Shown in pieces: positions 24,352 to 34,034 of a DNA stretch of 64,000 nt. Under the pieces are notes generated by a model. That model did no database searches. It was given only the letters and a program-made list of their open reading frames with translations, and was not told where the DNA came from. Where the stretch lies: positions 62,001-126,000 of the forward strand of contig NZ_JADCLL010000006.1 in assembly GCF_015070375.1 (NCBI RefSeq), given 5' to 3'. The DNA comes from Nocardioides kribbensis (GTDB taxonomy: Bacteria > Actinomycetota > Actinomycetes > Propionibacteriales > Nocardioidaceae). The number at the start of each line of letters is the position of its first letter. Position 1 is the stretch's first letter. The position numbers and the translations under genes are program-made.

Positions 24352-26598
24352 TCAGGCCTCCTCGGGGGCGGTCTCCGCGGCGGCGTCGTCGCCGCCCTCG
24401 GTCTCCTCGACCACGGGGATCAGGGAGAGCTTGCCGCGGTCGTCGATCTCGGCGATCTGGACCTGGACCTTCTGGCCCACCGCGACGACGTCCTCGACGG
24501 CGTCGACGCGCTTGCCGCCGGCCAGGCCGCGCAGCTTGCTGATGTGCAGCAGCCCGTCCTTGCCCGGCATCAGCGACACGAAGGCGCCGAAGTTGGTCGT
24601 CTTCACGACGGTGCCGAGGTAGCGCTCGCCGACCTCGGGCATCGTCGGGTTGCCGATCGCGTTGATCGCGGCCTTCGCGGCGTCGGCGGCGGCACCGCTG
24701 GTGGCGCCGATGTAGACGGTGCCGTCGTCCTCGATGGAGATCGAGGCGCCGGTGTCGTCCTGGATCTGGTTGATCATCTTGCCCTTCGGGCCGATGACCT
24801 CGCCGATCTTGTCGACGGGCACGCGCACGGTGATGATGCGCGGCGCGGTCTCTGCCATCTCCTCGGGCTCGTCGATGGCCTCGGCCATGACGTCGAGGAT
24901 CGCCAGGCGCGCGTCGCGGGCCTGGGTCAGGGCCGCGGCGAGCACCTCGGCGGGGATGCCGTCGAGCTTGGTGTCGAGCTGCAGGGCGGTGACGAACTCG
25001 CGCGTGCCGGCGACCTTGAAGTCCATGTCGCCGAAGGCGTCCTCGGCGCCGAGGATGTCGGTCAGCGCGACGTACTGCGTCGAGCCGTCGACCTCGCCGG
25101 AGATGAGGCCCATCGCGATGCCGGCGACGGCGGCGCGCAGCGGCACGCCGGCCTGGAGCAGCGACATCGTCGAGGCGCAGACCGAGCCCATCGAGGTGGA
25201 GCCGTTGGAGCCCATGGCCTCGGAGAGCTGGCGGATCGCGTAGGGGAACTCCTCGCGGGTGGGCAGCACGGGCAGCAGGGCGCGGCGCGCGAGCGCACCG
25301 TGGCCGACCTCGCGGCGCTTGGGCGAGCCCACGCGGCCGGTCTCGCCGGTGGAGAACGGCGGGAAGACGTACTTGTGCATGTAGCGGCGCGACTTCTCCG
25401 GGGAGAGGGTGTCGAGCTGCTGCTCCATCTTGAGCATGTCGAGGGTGGTGACACCCAGGATCTGGGTCTCGCCGCGCTCGAAGAGCGAGGAGCCGTGCAC
25501 GCGCGGGATCACGCCGACCTCGGCGTGCAGCGGGCGGATGTCGGCCAGGCCACGACCGTCGATGCGGACCTTGTCGCGCAGGACGCGCTCGCGCACGAGC
25601 GCCTTGGTCAGCGAGCGGAAGGCGGCGCCGAGCTCCTTCTCGCGACCCTCGAACTGGCCGGCGAGCTTCTCCAGGACGGCGGCCTTGACCTCGTCGGTCT
25701 TGGCCTCGCGCTCCTGCTTGTCGCCGATGGTCATCGCGGCGGCCACGTCGGACTGCGCGGCGGCCTCGACGGCGGCGTAGACGTCGTCCTCGTAGTCGAG
25801 GAAGATCGGGAACTCCTGCACGGGCTTGGCGGCCACGTTGGCCAGCTCGACCTGCGCCTCGACCAGCTGCTTGATGAAGGGCTTGGCCGCGTCGAGACCG
25901 CCGGCGACGATCTCCTCGGTCGGGGCCTGCACGCCGCCCTGGACCAGGGTCCAGGTCTGCTCGGTGGCCTCGGCCTCGACCATCATGATGGCGACGTCGC
26001 CGGTCTCGGTGACGCGGCCGGCGACGACCATGTCGAAGACGGCGCGCTCGAGCTCGGAGTGCTTCGGGAAGGCGACCCAGCGGCCGTCGATGAGGGCGAC
26101 GCGCACGCCGCCGACCGGGCCGGAGAAGGGCAGGCCGGAGAGCTGGGTGGAGATCGACGCGGCGTTGATGGCCAGCACGTCGTAGGGGGTGTCGGGGTTG
26201 AGCGCCATCACCGTGATGACGACCTGGACCTCGTTGCGCAGGCCCTTCTTGAAGGTCGGGCGCAGCGGGCGGTCGATGAGGCGGCAGGTGAGGATGGCGT
26301 CCTCGCCCGGGCGACCCTCGGAGCGGAAGAAGGAGCCGGGGATCTGGCCCGCGGCGTACATCCGCTCCTCGACGTCGATCGTCAGGGGGAAGAAGTCGAA
26401 GTGGTCCTTGGGGTGCTTGCCCGCGGTGGTCGCGGAGAGCAGCATCGTGTCGTCGTCGAGGTAGGCCGTGACGGAGCCGGCGGCCTGGCGGGCCAGCAGC
26501 CCGGTCTCGAACTTGACGGTGCGGGTGCCGAAGGGACCGTTGTCGATGACGGTCTCGACGGCGGAGATCACGGGCTCAGCCGTGGTGTTCTCGGTCAA
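24352..26598 (-). CDS. pnp: Polyribonucleotide nucleotidyltransferase (PNPase)
   Basis: A 748-residue phosphorolytic 3'-5' exoribonuclease and part of the RNA decay machinery. Order: first RNase PH domain (about 15-150), helical linker, second RNase PH domain (about 330-560, with [18 protein letters not shown] and [11 protein letters not shown]), KH domain ([17 protein letters not shown]) and S1 domain ([27 protein letters not shown]). The start is an unusual TTG at 26598 with AAGGA six bases upstream. A structured leader of about 300 bp separates it from rpsO, and the M16 gene follows after six bases. Confidence 0.97.
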   Translation of the reverse strand: MTENTTAEPVISAVETVIDNGPFGTRTVKFETGLLARQAAGSVTAYLDDDTMLLSATTAGKHPKDHFDFFPLTIDVEERMYAAGQIPGSFFRSEGRPGEDAILTCRLIDRPLRPTFKKGLRNEVQVVITVMALNPDTPYDVLAINAASISTQLSGLPFSGPVGGVRVALIDGRWVAFPKHSELERAVFDMVVAGRVTETGDVAIMMVEAEATEQTWTLVQGGVQAPTEEIVAGGLDAAKPFIKQLVEAQVELANVAAKPVQEFPIFLDYEDDVYAAVEAAAQSDVAAAMTIGDKQEREAKTDEVKAAVLEKLAGQFEGREKELGAAFRSLTKALVRERVLRDKVRIDGRGLADIRPLHAEVGVIPRVHGSSLFERGETQILGVTTLDMLKMEQQLDTLSPEKSRRYMHKYVFPPFSTGETGRVGSPKRREVGHGALARRALLPVLPTREEFPYAIRQLSEAMGSNGSTSMGSVCASTMSLLQAGVPLRAAVAGIAMGLISGEVDGSTQYVALTDILGAEDAFGDMDFKVAGTREFVTALQLDTKLDGIPAEVLAAALTQARDARLAILDVMAEAIDEPEEMAETAPRIITVRVPVDKIGEVIGPKGKMINQIQDDTGASISIEDDGTVYIGATSGAAADAAKAAINAIGNPTMPEVGERYLGTVVKTTNFGAFVSLMPGKDGLLHISKLRGLAGGKRVDAVEDVVAVGQKVQVQIAEIDDRGKLSLIPVVEETEGGDDAAAETAPEEA

Positions 26599-26639
26599 GG
26601 GGTGTCCTTGTTCTGTGCTCGCGGAGCGGACCGCGGCGT

Positions 26640-26830
26640 CCCCGCTCGAGGTGGCGGGCGTCTTGCGACGAGGATCCCGCGTGGGTGACCCTCCCGATAG
26701 CTGCTGGGAGGGGGCCGGTCTTCGATCGAGGCCCGCAGCGCGTCCGCCTCCTGGCGGGTCTGAGGGCCACTACCGAGGACCGGGCCGACGATGCGGGTCG
26801 CTCCTGGTGGGTGGAGATGGTGTGGAGATT
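26640..26830 (-). ncRNA. Structured pnp leader, probable Actino-pnp RNA motif
   Basis: The 325-bp rpsO-pnp gap carries no gene. Actinobacteria have a conserved leader RNA (Actino-pnp) at exactly this place. On the minus strand I see TCGGTAGTGG, paired GC-rich segments and a hairpin with arms CCCTCCC and GGGAGGG at 26689-26712. The boundaries are approximate and I cannot run a covariance model. Confidence 0.45.
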
Positions 26831-26877
26831 CAGTTGTTCCGTCTCCGAGCGTAGTGCCCGGAGCCGTAAATGCGAGG

Positions 26878-26906
26878 GAGCGGCTGCCCACGAGGGGCAG
26901 CCGCTC
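26878..26906 (-). terminator. rpsO terminator/attenuator
   Basis: Twelve-base arms GAGCGGCTGCCC and GGGCAGCCGCTC, 18 bp after the rpsO stop. It should end or weaken read-through from rpsO into pnp. Confidence 0.75.
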
Positions 26907-26923
26907 CGCCCGTCAACGCGGTG

Positions 26924-27199
26924 TCAGCGACGCAGGCCGAGACGCTCGACGATCGAGCGGTAGCGGGCGATCTCCGTCTTCTGCAGGTAGTTCAGCAGGC
27001 GACGGCGCTGGCCGACGAGCAGCAGCAGACCACGACGGCTGTGGTGGTCGTGCTTGTGCTGCTTGAGGTGCTCGGTGAGGTGGCTGATGCGGTGGCTCAG
27101 CAGCGCGATCTGCACCTCGGGCGAGCCGGTGTCGCCCTCGGTCGTGGCGTACTCGGCGATGATCTTCTTCTTGGTCTCCGCGTCGGTACCGATCGACAT
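26924..27199 (-). CDS. rpsO: 30S ribosomal protein S15
   Basis: A 91-residue primary 16S-binding protein. The sequence [20 protein letters not shown], then [33 protein letters not shown] and [11 protein letters not shown], is that of S15. ATG 27199 has AAGGAG at ideal spacing. As in most bacteria it precedes pnp. The 208-bp gap upstream to the NHL protein gene holds its promoter. Confidence 0.97.
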   Translation of the reverse strand: MSIGTDAETKKKIIAEYATTEGDTGSPEVQIALLSHRISHLTEHLKQHKHDHHSRRGLLLLVGQRRRLLNYLQKTEIARYRSIVERLGLRR

Positions 27200-27407
27200 G
27201 CGGTCTCCTTCCGTGCCCGAGGTGGGCGTTCGCTGCGCGGCGCGCCGGGGCCTGTTCTCCCGGGCACTCTCGTTCCGCGGCCGTTGGACGGCGGTGTTCG
27301 TGTGAGGGTCGTGCGAGGTGGTGCCGCTGCCCGTGGCCACGTCGTGCGACGTGCTGCGGGCAACCGGTGAAGGCTACCGCGCGCACACCGGGGCCCCCAA
27401 AAGGGCG

Positions 27408-30400
27408 TCAGCCGACGCTCACGTCGACCCAGGCGGGGGTCGCGTCGGCGCGACCGCCGCCGTCGCGCGCCCGGGCGCCCATCCGGTAGGCCCCCGGCGC
27501 CAGCGCCGGCCAGGTCCACGACCAGGTGGTGGGGCTGGCGAAGCGCGCGGCGGGCGTCGAGGCGCCGTCGTTCCAGGTGAAGGGCCCCCACGCCCCGGTC
27601 GCGGCGTCCCACCACCGCCCCGTGGCCCGGTCCTGCAGCGCCACGTCGACCCAGCCCACCCCCGAGAGGTCGGTGGCCCGGCCGGCGAGGACGACGTCGC
27701 CCGGCGGGAGCACCTGCCCCGCGGTCGGCGACGTCACCCGGGTCTCGGCACCGGTCCGGTCGGGCTCGGCGAGGTCGACGACGAAGGAGGCCGAGGCGCC
27801 GACGGGGTCCTCTCCCCCGCCGGTGTCGACCGCGCGGGCGACCACGACGTACTGCTCCGCGGCCGGCGGGGTCCAGGTCGCGCTCCAGCCGGTGGAGGTG
27901 GCGCCGGGGGCCGCCAGCGTCGCGGTCGACCAGGTGGGGTCGACGGCCCACGCGCTGCCGGTCCACCAGCGTCCGCTGCGCACGTGCTGCACCGCCCAGC
28001 GCACCGCGGCCACGCCGCGGTCGTCGCCCGCGTCGCCGGAGAGGGCGACCGTGCCGGGCAGGAGGGTGGTGCCGGGCGGGGTCACGGTGGTGCTCGGCGC
28101 CACCGGGTCGGGCTCGCGCACCGAGACCTCGGTGCTGCGCACCGGCGCCGAGACCGTGCCGTCGGCGTCGCGGGCCCGGGCCTCGAGGTGGTAGTCGTGG
28201 TCGGTCTCGGCGCCGGGGAAGACCCAGCGCCACCGGGCCGAGGTGGTGCTCCCCGACCACGGGGCCAGACCCCAGGTCTGCGCGGTCGCCCAGGTGGCCG
28301 TGGTCGGGTCCCACCACAGGCCCGTGGACCGGTCGCGCACCGACACCTCCACCGAGGCCAGCGACCGGTCGTCTCCCGCCAGGCCCTCGACCACCACCGG
28401 GCCGGGCGTGACCGAGCCCGTGGCCGGCGAGGTCAGGGTCAGCGTGGGCCGTGAGAAGAGGTACGCCGGGCGCGCGCGGCCCGGGTCGAGCACGACGACC
28501 CGGTCGTTGGAGGAGTCCGCGACGTAGAGCAGGCCCGCCGCGTCGTGGGTGATGCCGGCGGGGTTGCGCAGCTGCAGCGGACCCGAGCCCACCGAGCCCC
28601 AGCGCCCGAGGAAGGCCCCGCCGGTCGTGAAGGCCTGCACCCTCGACTGCGCCTCGTCGGTGGCGTAGACGACGCCGTCGGAGACGGTGACGCCCCACAG
28701 GCCGGTGAACTTGCCGGCCGCGGTGCCCCTGCCGCCGAAGCTGCGCAGCGCCGGACCGCCGGTGGGGCCGTAGACGTAGATCTTCTGCTGGTTGGTGCCC
28801 GTGTCGGCGACGTAGACCAGACCGGTGGCCTCGTCGACGGCCACCGTCCGCGCGTTGCGCGCGATGGTGGCGACCTGCGCGCCGGTGTCGGCGTCGAGCA
28901 CCTTGACCTGGGCGCTGCTGTTCTCGTAGGTCGACCCGGGGTCGGCGACGTAGGCGTAGCCGCTGCCGAAGGCCATCCCGAAGGGCTTCTCGAGCATGCC
29001 GGGCTCGTTGTTGCGGCGGTTGCCCTCCTCGCCGACCTGGAAGAGGAAGCCGGCCTCGTCGTCGTAGACGAAGATCGTGCCGCCGGCGTTGTTGCTCACC
29101 CAGACGCGGTCGCGCGCGGCGTCGACGGCGATGCCGCGGGGGTACTTCACGCCGTAGGGCGGGGTGTTGCCGCGCCCGCCCCAGCAGCCGGTCCACGTGC
29201 CGTCGGCGGCGTAGCGGCAGAAGCGCTGGTTCCAGGAGTCCGCCACCCAGACCGCGCCGGTCGCGGGGTCGACGCCGACGTCGCGCGGCTGGCCCAGCTG
29301 CCCGCCGGGGCGCTCGGGCAGCGGGGTCGGCTCGACCCCGCGCGAGGCGCCGGTCAGGGGATCGAAGGCCTGGATGCGGTAGTTGCCGTACTCGCTGACC
29401 CACAGGTCACCCTCGGGCCCGAAGGCGAGCTGGCGCGGGGCGACGAGGCGCCCCGGCTCGGTGCCGTGGCCGCCGATCTGCAGCAGCGGTCGGCCGTCGA
29501 GGTCGAAGACCTCGACCTGGTCCTGCACCGCGTCGACGACGTAGAGGCGCCCGGCCTCGTCGTCGACCACCACGCTGCGCAGGTCGCCCGAGAGCGCGCC
29601 GGGCACGTCGGCCTCGCCGGAGGTGCCGATCGAGCGGATCAGGGTGCCGTCGGGCGAGAGCACCTGGACCCGACGGTTGACGGCGTCGGCGAGGTACACC
29701 CGTCCGTCGGAGCCCACGTCGATGCCGTAGAACTGGCCCGGCTTCTGACCCGGGAAGGACAGGTCCCAGGAGGAGACCTGGGCGCCCCCGCCGGGGGCCA
29801 GGCGGATCAGCCGCGAGGGGTCGGCGTCGGTGTTCCACAGGTGGCTGTCGAGCACCCACACGTAGCCCTCGTCGTCCACGGTGACCCACGCGGTGTAGGT
29901 CTGGGAGCCGGACGTCGGGTCGACCACGACGTCGGGCAGCCGCGTGCCGTCGGCGGCGTAGTGGGCCAGGGTGTCGGGCTTGGGCTTGCCGACGTAGGTC
30001 TCGCCGGTGCGCGGGTCGACGGCCACCGAGGCCAGGACCGACTCGGGGTCGCCCGAGGCCGCGCTGGGCTGCGGGAGCACGCCGGTGGAGCGCCAGTCGG
30101 CGTCGAAGGTGCGCACCTGGTAGTTGAAGTAGTCGCCGACGATCCAGCGCTGCGAGACGGGGTTCCACGCCAGGCCCCAGGGGAAGAGGCTGGCGCGACC
30201 GGTGCCGCCGATGGTGCGCACCAGCGCGGGAGGCTTCCACGGCTCGGCCGCCGCCGCCGCGCCGGGGCCGATCCCGGCCCGGTGCGGGCCCGGCGCCGGG
30301 AGGAGGGGGAGGAGGGGCAGGGCGAGGGCGAGGAGCGCGACGAGCGCCCCGGTCACCGCACGGCGCGCGACAGGCTTCACCCAGCGAGTCTGCGAGCGCG

Positions 30401-30422
30401 CCGCCGCACCCGCGACCCCCAT
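27408..30422 (-). CDS. Large secreted NHL-repeat beta-propeller protein with three C-terminal repeat domains
   Basis: About 1004 residues. A basic stretch and hydrophobic segment (TGALVALLALALPLLPLLPA) form a signal peptide. Residues about 70-640 hold repeated NHL-like blades such as GQFYGIDVGSDGRVYLADAV, LWVSEYGNYRIQAFD and GLLYVADSSNDRVVVLD. Three Ig-like units of about 110 residues follow, each with a Trp-rich motif: STGLWWDPTTATW, RSGRWWTGSAWA and ATGRWWDAATGAW. NHL propellers bind ligands or proteins; there is no catalytic motif or sortase signal. ATG 30422 is the longest start; GTG 30380 would put the basic region nearer the N-terminus and is equally likely. A cell-surface or matrix role is inference. 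Confidence 0.8.
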   Translation of the reverse strand: MGVAGAAARSQTRWVKPVARRAVTGALVALLALALPLLPLLPAPGPHRAGIGPGAAAAAEPWKPPALVRTIGGTGRASLFPWGLAWNPVSQRWIVGDYFNYQVRTFDADWRSTGVLPQPSAASGDPESVLASVAVDPRTGETYVGKPKPDTLAHYAADGTRLPDVVVDPTSGSQTYTAWVTVDDEGYVWVLDSHLWNTDADPSRLIRLAPGGGAQVSSWDLSFPGQKPGQFYGIDVGSDGRVYLADAVNRRVQVLSPDGTLIRSIGTSGEADVPGALSGDLRSVVVDDEAGRLYVVDAVQDQVEVFDLDGRPLLQIGGHGTEPGRLVAPRQLAFGPEGDLWVSEYGNYRIQAFDPLTGASRGVEPTPLPERPGGQLGQPRDVGVDPATGAVWVADSWNQRFCRYAADGTWTGCWGGRGNTPPYGVKYPRGIAVDAARDRVWVSNNAGGTIFVYDDEAGFLFQVGEEGNRRNNEPGMLEKPFGMAFGSGYAYVADPGSTYENSSAQVKVLDADTGAQVATIARNARTVAVDEATGLVYVADTGTNQQKIYVYGPTGGPALRSFGGRGTAAGKFTGLWGVTVSDGVVYATDEAQSRVQAFTTGGAFLGRWGSVGSGPLQLRNPAGITHDAAGLLYVADSSNDRVVVLDPGRARPAYLFSRPTLTLTSPATGSVTPGPVVVEGLAGDDRSLASVEVSVRDRSTGLWWDPTTATWATAQTWGLAPWSGSTTSARWRWVFPGAETDHDYHLEARARDADGTVSAPVRSTEVSVREPDPVAPSTTVTPPGTTLLPGTVALSGDAGDDRGVAAVRWAVQHVRSGRWWTGSAWAVDPTWSTATLAAPGATSTGWSATWTPPAAEQYVVVARAVDTGGGEDPVGASASFVVDLAEPDRTGAETRVTSPTAGQVLPPGDVVLAGRATDLSGVGWVDVALQDRATGRWWDAATGAWGPFTWNDGASTPAARFASPTTWSWTWPALAPGAYRMGARARDGGGRADATPAWVDVSVG

Positions 30423-30425
30423 TGT

Positions 30426-30466
30426 GGGGAGCCGGTCCCGGCGGAGCCGGTCCGGCCGGGCTCCCC
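30426..30466 (-). terminator. Hairpin downstream of ptsI
   Basis: GGGGAGCC and GGCTCCCC, extended by further GC pairs with one bulge, lie 15 bp past the ptsI stop. They suggest that the NHL-protein gene has its own promoter. Confidence 0.6.
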
Positions 30467-30480
30467 AGGCCCGGACCCGC

Positions 30481-32163
30481 TCAGCCCTCCAGCAGCGCGA
30501 GCACCGCGGCGCGCGCGGCCTGCGGGTCGGGCGCCGAGAGCGCGGCCTCCGCGGCCTCCTCGCACGTGGCCATCGACACGGTGCCGAGGCGGGCGCCGAC
30601 CGACCGCACCGCGGCCGAGGCCATCGACAGCGAGGTGACCCCCATGCCGACCAGCGCGCAGGCCAGCAGCGGGTCGGCCGCGGCCTCGCCGCACACGCCC
30701 ACGGGCTTGCCGGCCTCCTGGCCCGCGTGGGCGGTGATGGCGATCAGCTGCAGCACCGCGGGCTGCCACGGGTCGGTGAGGTGCGCCAGGTCGGTGGCCA
30801 TGCGGTCGGCCGCCATGGCGTACTGCGTGAGGTCGTTGGTGCCGATCGAGAGGAAGTCGACCACCTCGAGCATCCGGTGGGCGAGCAGGGCGGCGGAGGG
30901 CACCTCGACCATGACCCCGGCCTTGAGCCCGCGGGAGCGCACCGCCTCCGCGAACCCGGCCGCCTCGGCGACCGTGGCGACCATGGGCGCCATCACCCAG
31001 GTCTCGGTGCCGGTGCGCTCCGCGGCAGCGGCAATGCCGTCGAGCTGACGCTCCAGGAGGCCGGGGTTGTCGAAGGAGAGCCGCAGCCCGCGCACGCCCA
31101 GGGCGGGGTTCTCCTCCCCGTCGTGGGTCGCGAAGGCGACCGGCTTGTCGGAGCCGGCGTCGAGGGTGCGCACGACGACGTAGCGCTCACCGGAGAAGGG
31201 CGACAGGACGTCGGAGTAGATGTCGGCCTGCTCCTCGACCGAGGGCTCCTCGGTGCGGTTGAGGAAGCAAAGCTCGGTGCGGAAGAGCCCGACACCCTCG
31301 ACGGGGCCGGTGGCCGCGCCCGCGGCGCTCTCGCCGTCGGCGACGTTGGCCAGGATCTTCACGCTCGTGCCGTCGGTGGTGCGCCCCGGGCCGGTCCAGC
31401 CCTCGACCGCCGCGCGGACCTCGCGGTCGGCCGCGACCCGGCGGGCCGTGTCGGCCTCGTCGGGGTCGAGCTCGACGACGCCGGTGGACCCGTCGACCAG
31501 CAGGCGGGTGCCCGAGCGCAGGCCCATGGCGCCCGCCGTGCCGACCACGCAGGGGATGCCGAGCTGGCGCGCGATGATCGCGGTGTGGCTCGTGGGCCCG
31601 CCGCGCTCGGTCACCAGCGCGACGACCACCGTGGGGTCGAGCCCCGCCGTGTCGGAGGGCGCGAGGTCCTCGGCCACCAGCACCGACGGCTCCTGCGGCG
31701 TGGGCACGCCCGGCTCGGGCTCGCCCACGAGGTGCGCCAGCACCCGGCGCTCGATGTCGCGCAGGTCGGTGACCCGCTCGGCCATCAGCCCGCCCATCTG
31801 CGTGAAGACACCCACGAACTGCTCGACACCGGCGGTTAGGGCGCTCAGCAGGTCCTCACCGGAGCGCAGGTGCTTGCGCACGGCGATGCGCAGGCCCTTG
31901 TCACGGGCCAGGCCCGCGCTGGCGGTGAGCACCTCCGCGGCCGCGCCGTGGGCGCTGCCCGCGCGGCGCTCGAAGCCGGCCGCGACCGCGCCCGCGGCGT
32001 CGTCGTAGGCCCGCAGGGCGGCCTCCTCGTCGAGGGAGGCGCCGTCGAAGGCCTCGATGGCGGCGGGGCTGATCTCGGAGCGGACCACGAGCGCGGGCCC
32101 GGTCGCCAGCCCGGGCACCACCGGGGTGCCGAGGAGCTGGTCGGTGGACGTCTGGGTGACCAT
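30481..32163 (-). CDS. ptsI: PTS enzyme I (phosphoenolpyruvate-protein phosphotransferase)
   Basis: A 560-residue EI that takes phosphate from PEP and passes it to HPr. The phospho-His is H193 in GGPTSHTAIIAR. The C-terminal PEP-binding barrel shows GVGLFRTELCFL, DAGSDKPV, the signature DFLSIGTNDLTQYAMA, and GVCGEAAADP with the catalytic Cys. ATG 32163 is preferred over a GTG two codons upstream. It diverges from fruR-fruK-fruA-ptsH through a promoter pair with abutting -35 boxes (32171-32218), so the general PTS proteins and fructose genes probably respond to the same signal. It is the only EI in the window. Confidence 0.95.
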   Translation of the reverse strand: MVTQTSTDQLLGTPVVPGLATGPALVVRSEISPAAIEAFDGASLDEEAALRAYDDAAGAVAAGFERRAGSAHGAAAEVLTASAGLARDKGLRIAVRKHLRSGEDLLSALTAGVEQFVGVFTQMGGLMAERVTDLRDIERRVLAHLVGEPEPGVPTPQEPSVLVAEDLAPSDTAGLDPTVVVALVTERGGPTSHTAIIARQLGIPCVVGTAGAMGLRSGTRLLVDGSTGVVELDPDEADTARRVAADREVRAAVEGWTGPGRTTDGTSVKILANVADGESAAGAATGPVEGVGLFRTELCFLNRTEEPSVEEQADIYSDVLSPFSGERYVVVRTLDAGSDKPVAFATHDGEENPALGVRGLRLSFDNPGLLERQLDGIAAAAERTGTETWVMAPMVATVAEAAGFAEAVRSRGLKAGVMVEVPSAALLAHRMLEVVDFLSIGTNDLTQYAMAADRMATDLAHLTDPWQPAVLQLIAITAHAGQEAGKPVGVCGEAAADPLLACALVGMGVTSLSMASAAVRSVGARLGTVSMATCEEAAEAALSAPDPQAARAAVLALLEG

Positions 32164-32170
32164 GGCCACA

Positions 32171-32218
32171 ACTTATCCCCGGAATCACTTGACAGTCAAA
32201 CAGAAACGGGGATAAAAC
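32171..32218. promoter_or_regulatory. Back-to-back ptsI and fru promoters sharing a palindromic centre
   Basis: On the plus strand, TTGACA (32189-32194) is followed by GATAAAAC at 32211-32218. On the minus strand, TTGACT (32199..32194) is followed after 17 bp by ATAAGT (32176..32171). The -35 boxes touch within TTGACAGTCAA. TTATCCCC (32173-32180) and GGGGATAA (32208-32215) form an outer inverted repeat, so one regulator could shut both directions; FruR is the likely candidate. Confidence 0.7.
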
Positions 32219-32301
32219 AACATGAACGCAGAACCACGCCGGCCGAGCCGGTGACCGACCAGACCGGCAGGAGCCGGCAACCGAGAGGGGGGACGAGGGC
32301 A

Positions 32302-33069
32302 ATGTACGCAGAGGAACGCCAGCAGGCCATGGCCCAGCTCGTCGCCGACCGCGGCCGGCTGTCGGTGACCGCGCTCGCCGAGACCTTCGAGGTCACCACG
32401 GAGACCGTCCGCCGCGACCTGTCGGCGCTCGAGCGGATGGGCCTCGTGCGGCGTGTCCACGGCGGGGCGATCCCGGCCCACACCCTCGCCGCCATCGAGT
32501 CCGGCCTGCTCGAGCGCGACCAGGCCAACGTCGCGCAGAAGGACCGCATCGCCCAGGCCGCGCTCGACCTGCTGCCCGCGCCCGGCTCGGTCGTGCTCTT
32601 CGACGCCGGCACCACCACCGCCCGCCTGGCCAGCCTGCTGCCCCGCGACCACCAGCTGATCGTGCTCACCCACTCGGTGCCGATCGCGGCCCGCCTCGCG
32701 ACCGTGCCCCACATCGAGCTCCACCTGCTGCCCGGACGCGTGCGCACGACGACGCAGGCCGCCGTCGGCGCCGACACGGTGGCCGCCCTCGAGCTGGTGC
32801 GCGCCGACGTCGCCTTCGTCGGCACCAACGGCATCACCGTGGGCCACGGCCTCAGCACCCCCGACCACGACGAGGCCGCCACCAAGCGGGCCATGGTCGC
32901 CGCCGCACGCCAGGTCGTCGTCCTCGCCGACGCCGCCAAGGTGGGGCAGGAGGCCCTGGTGCGGTTCGCGTCGCTGGAGGACGTCGACCTGCTCGTCACC
33001 GACGACGCCATCGACCCCGAGCACGCCGTCGAGCTCAAGGACCACGACGTGGAGGTCGTCATCGCATGA
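32302..33069 (+). CDS. fruR: DeoR-family transcriptional regulator of the fructose operon
   Basis: A 255-residue repressor. The N-terminal HTH is MYAEERQQAMAQLVADRGRL followed by SVTALAETFEVTTETVRRDL, and RRVHGGAI ends the DeoR HTH. The sugar-phosphate effector domain contains LFDAGTTTARLASLL, FVGTNGITVGHGLSTPD and VLADAAKVG. Regulators of this type usually respond to fructose-1-phosphate or a related sugar phosphate. Its stop overlaps the fruK start (ATGA). It opens the operon, so autoregulation at 32171-32218 is likely. The start ATG 32302 follows a GA-rich ribosome site. Confidence 0.92.
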   Translation: MYAEERQQAMAQLVADRGRLSVTALAETFEVTTETVRRDLSALERMGLVRRVHGGAIPAHTLAAIESGLLERDQANVAQKDRIAQAALDLLPAPGSVVLFDAGTTTARLASLLPRDHQLIVLTHSVPIAARLATVPHIELHLLPGRVRTTTQAAVGADTVAALELVRADVAFVGTNGITVGHGLSTPDHDEAATKRAMVAAARQVVVLADAAKVGQEALVRFASLEDVDLLVTDDAIDPEHAVELKDHDVEVVIA

Positions 33070-34034
33070 TCGTCACCCTGACGCCCAACCCCAGCCACGA
33101 CCGGACGGTCACGCTCGACGCCCCGCTCGAGCGCGGCGCGGTGCAGCGCGCGGCCTCGGTGCTCTCGCAGGCCGGTGGCAAGGGCGTGAACATCTCGCGC
33201 GCCTCCGTGGCCGCGGGAGTGCCGTCGATCGCGGTGCTGCCCGCACCCTCCGACGACCCCTTCGTGCTGGAGCTGCTGGCCGCCGGGATCGACTGCCGCC
33301 CCGTCGACGGCACGGGCAGCCCGCGGGTCAACATCACCATCACCGAGCCCGACGGCACGACGACCAAGCTGAACAGCCCCGGGCCCGACGTGACCCCCGA
33401 GGTGCTGCGGGCGCTGGTGGACTCGCTGCGCCGCCGGGCGGGCAGCGCCGACTGGATCGTCCTGGCCGGCTCGCTGCCCCCCGGCGCGCCCAGCTCCTGG
33501 TACGCCGAGGTCGTCACCGCCCTGCGCGACACCCCCGCCCGGGTGGCGGTCGACACCAGCGACGCCCCGCTGCGCGCCCTCGTCGACGCCCTGCCCGGGG
33601 CGGCGCCGTACCTGATGAAGCCCAACGGCGACGAGCTGGCCTCCTTCACCGGCGGCGACGCCGAGGAGCTCGAGCGCGACCCGCACGCCGCGGCCCGCGC
33701 CGCCCGGCTGCTGGTCGACCGCGGGGTCTCCACGGTGCTCGCCACCCTCGGCGGCAACGGCGCCGTGCTCGTGACCGCCGACGGCGCGTGGCACGCCTCT
33801 CCCCCGCCCACCACCGTGGTCTCCACGGTCGGTGCGGGCGACTCCAGCCTCTTCGGCTACCTGCTGGGCGACCTGCGCAAGCACTCGCCCGCCCAACGAC
33901 TCGCGCTCGCCGTCGCCTACGGCAGCGCGGCCGCCGGACTCCCCGGCACCACCATCCCGCTGCCCGCCCAGGTCCGCCCGGACCTGGTCGCGGTGCGCGA
34001 CCTGCTCGACACCCAGGAGGGTGAACGTGTCTGA
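33066..34034 (+). CDS. fruK: 1-phosphofructokinase
   Basis: A 322-residue PfkB-family kinase that converts fructose-1-phosphate, the product of the FruA permease, into fructose-1,6-bisphosphate. It shows TLTPNPSHDRTV, the family signature QAGGKGVNISRA and the catalytic STVGAGDSSLFGYL. Overlapping start and stop codons tie it to fruR on one side and fruA on the other. Confidence 0.95.
   Translation: MIVTLTPNPSHDRTVTLDAPLERGAVQRAASVLSQAGGKGVNISRASVAAGVPSIAVLPAPSDDPFVLELLAAGIDCRPVDGTGSPRVNITITEPDGTTTKLNSPGPDVTPEVLRALVDSLRRRAGSADWIVLAGSLPPGAPSSWYAEVVTALRDTPARVAVDTSDAPLRALVDALPGAAPYLMKPNGDELASFTGGDAEELERDPHAAARAARLLVDRGVSTVLATLGGNGAVLVTADGAWHASPPPTTVVSTVGAGDSSLFGYLLGDLRKHSPAQRLALAVAYGSAAAGLPGTTIPLPAQVRPDLVAVRDLLDTQEGERV

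Noticed and set aside
23758..26688. Plus-strand open frame of 976 codons opposite M16 peptidase and pnp
   Set aside because: Composition is that of a reverse-complement frame (Gly/Val/Arg/Leu-rich, His-rich), with no recognisable domain.
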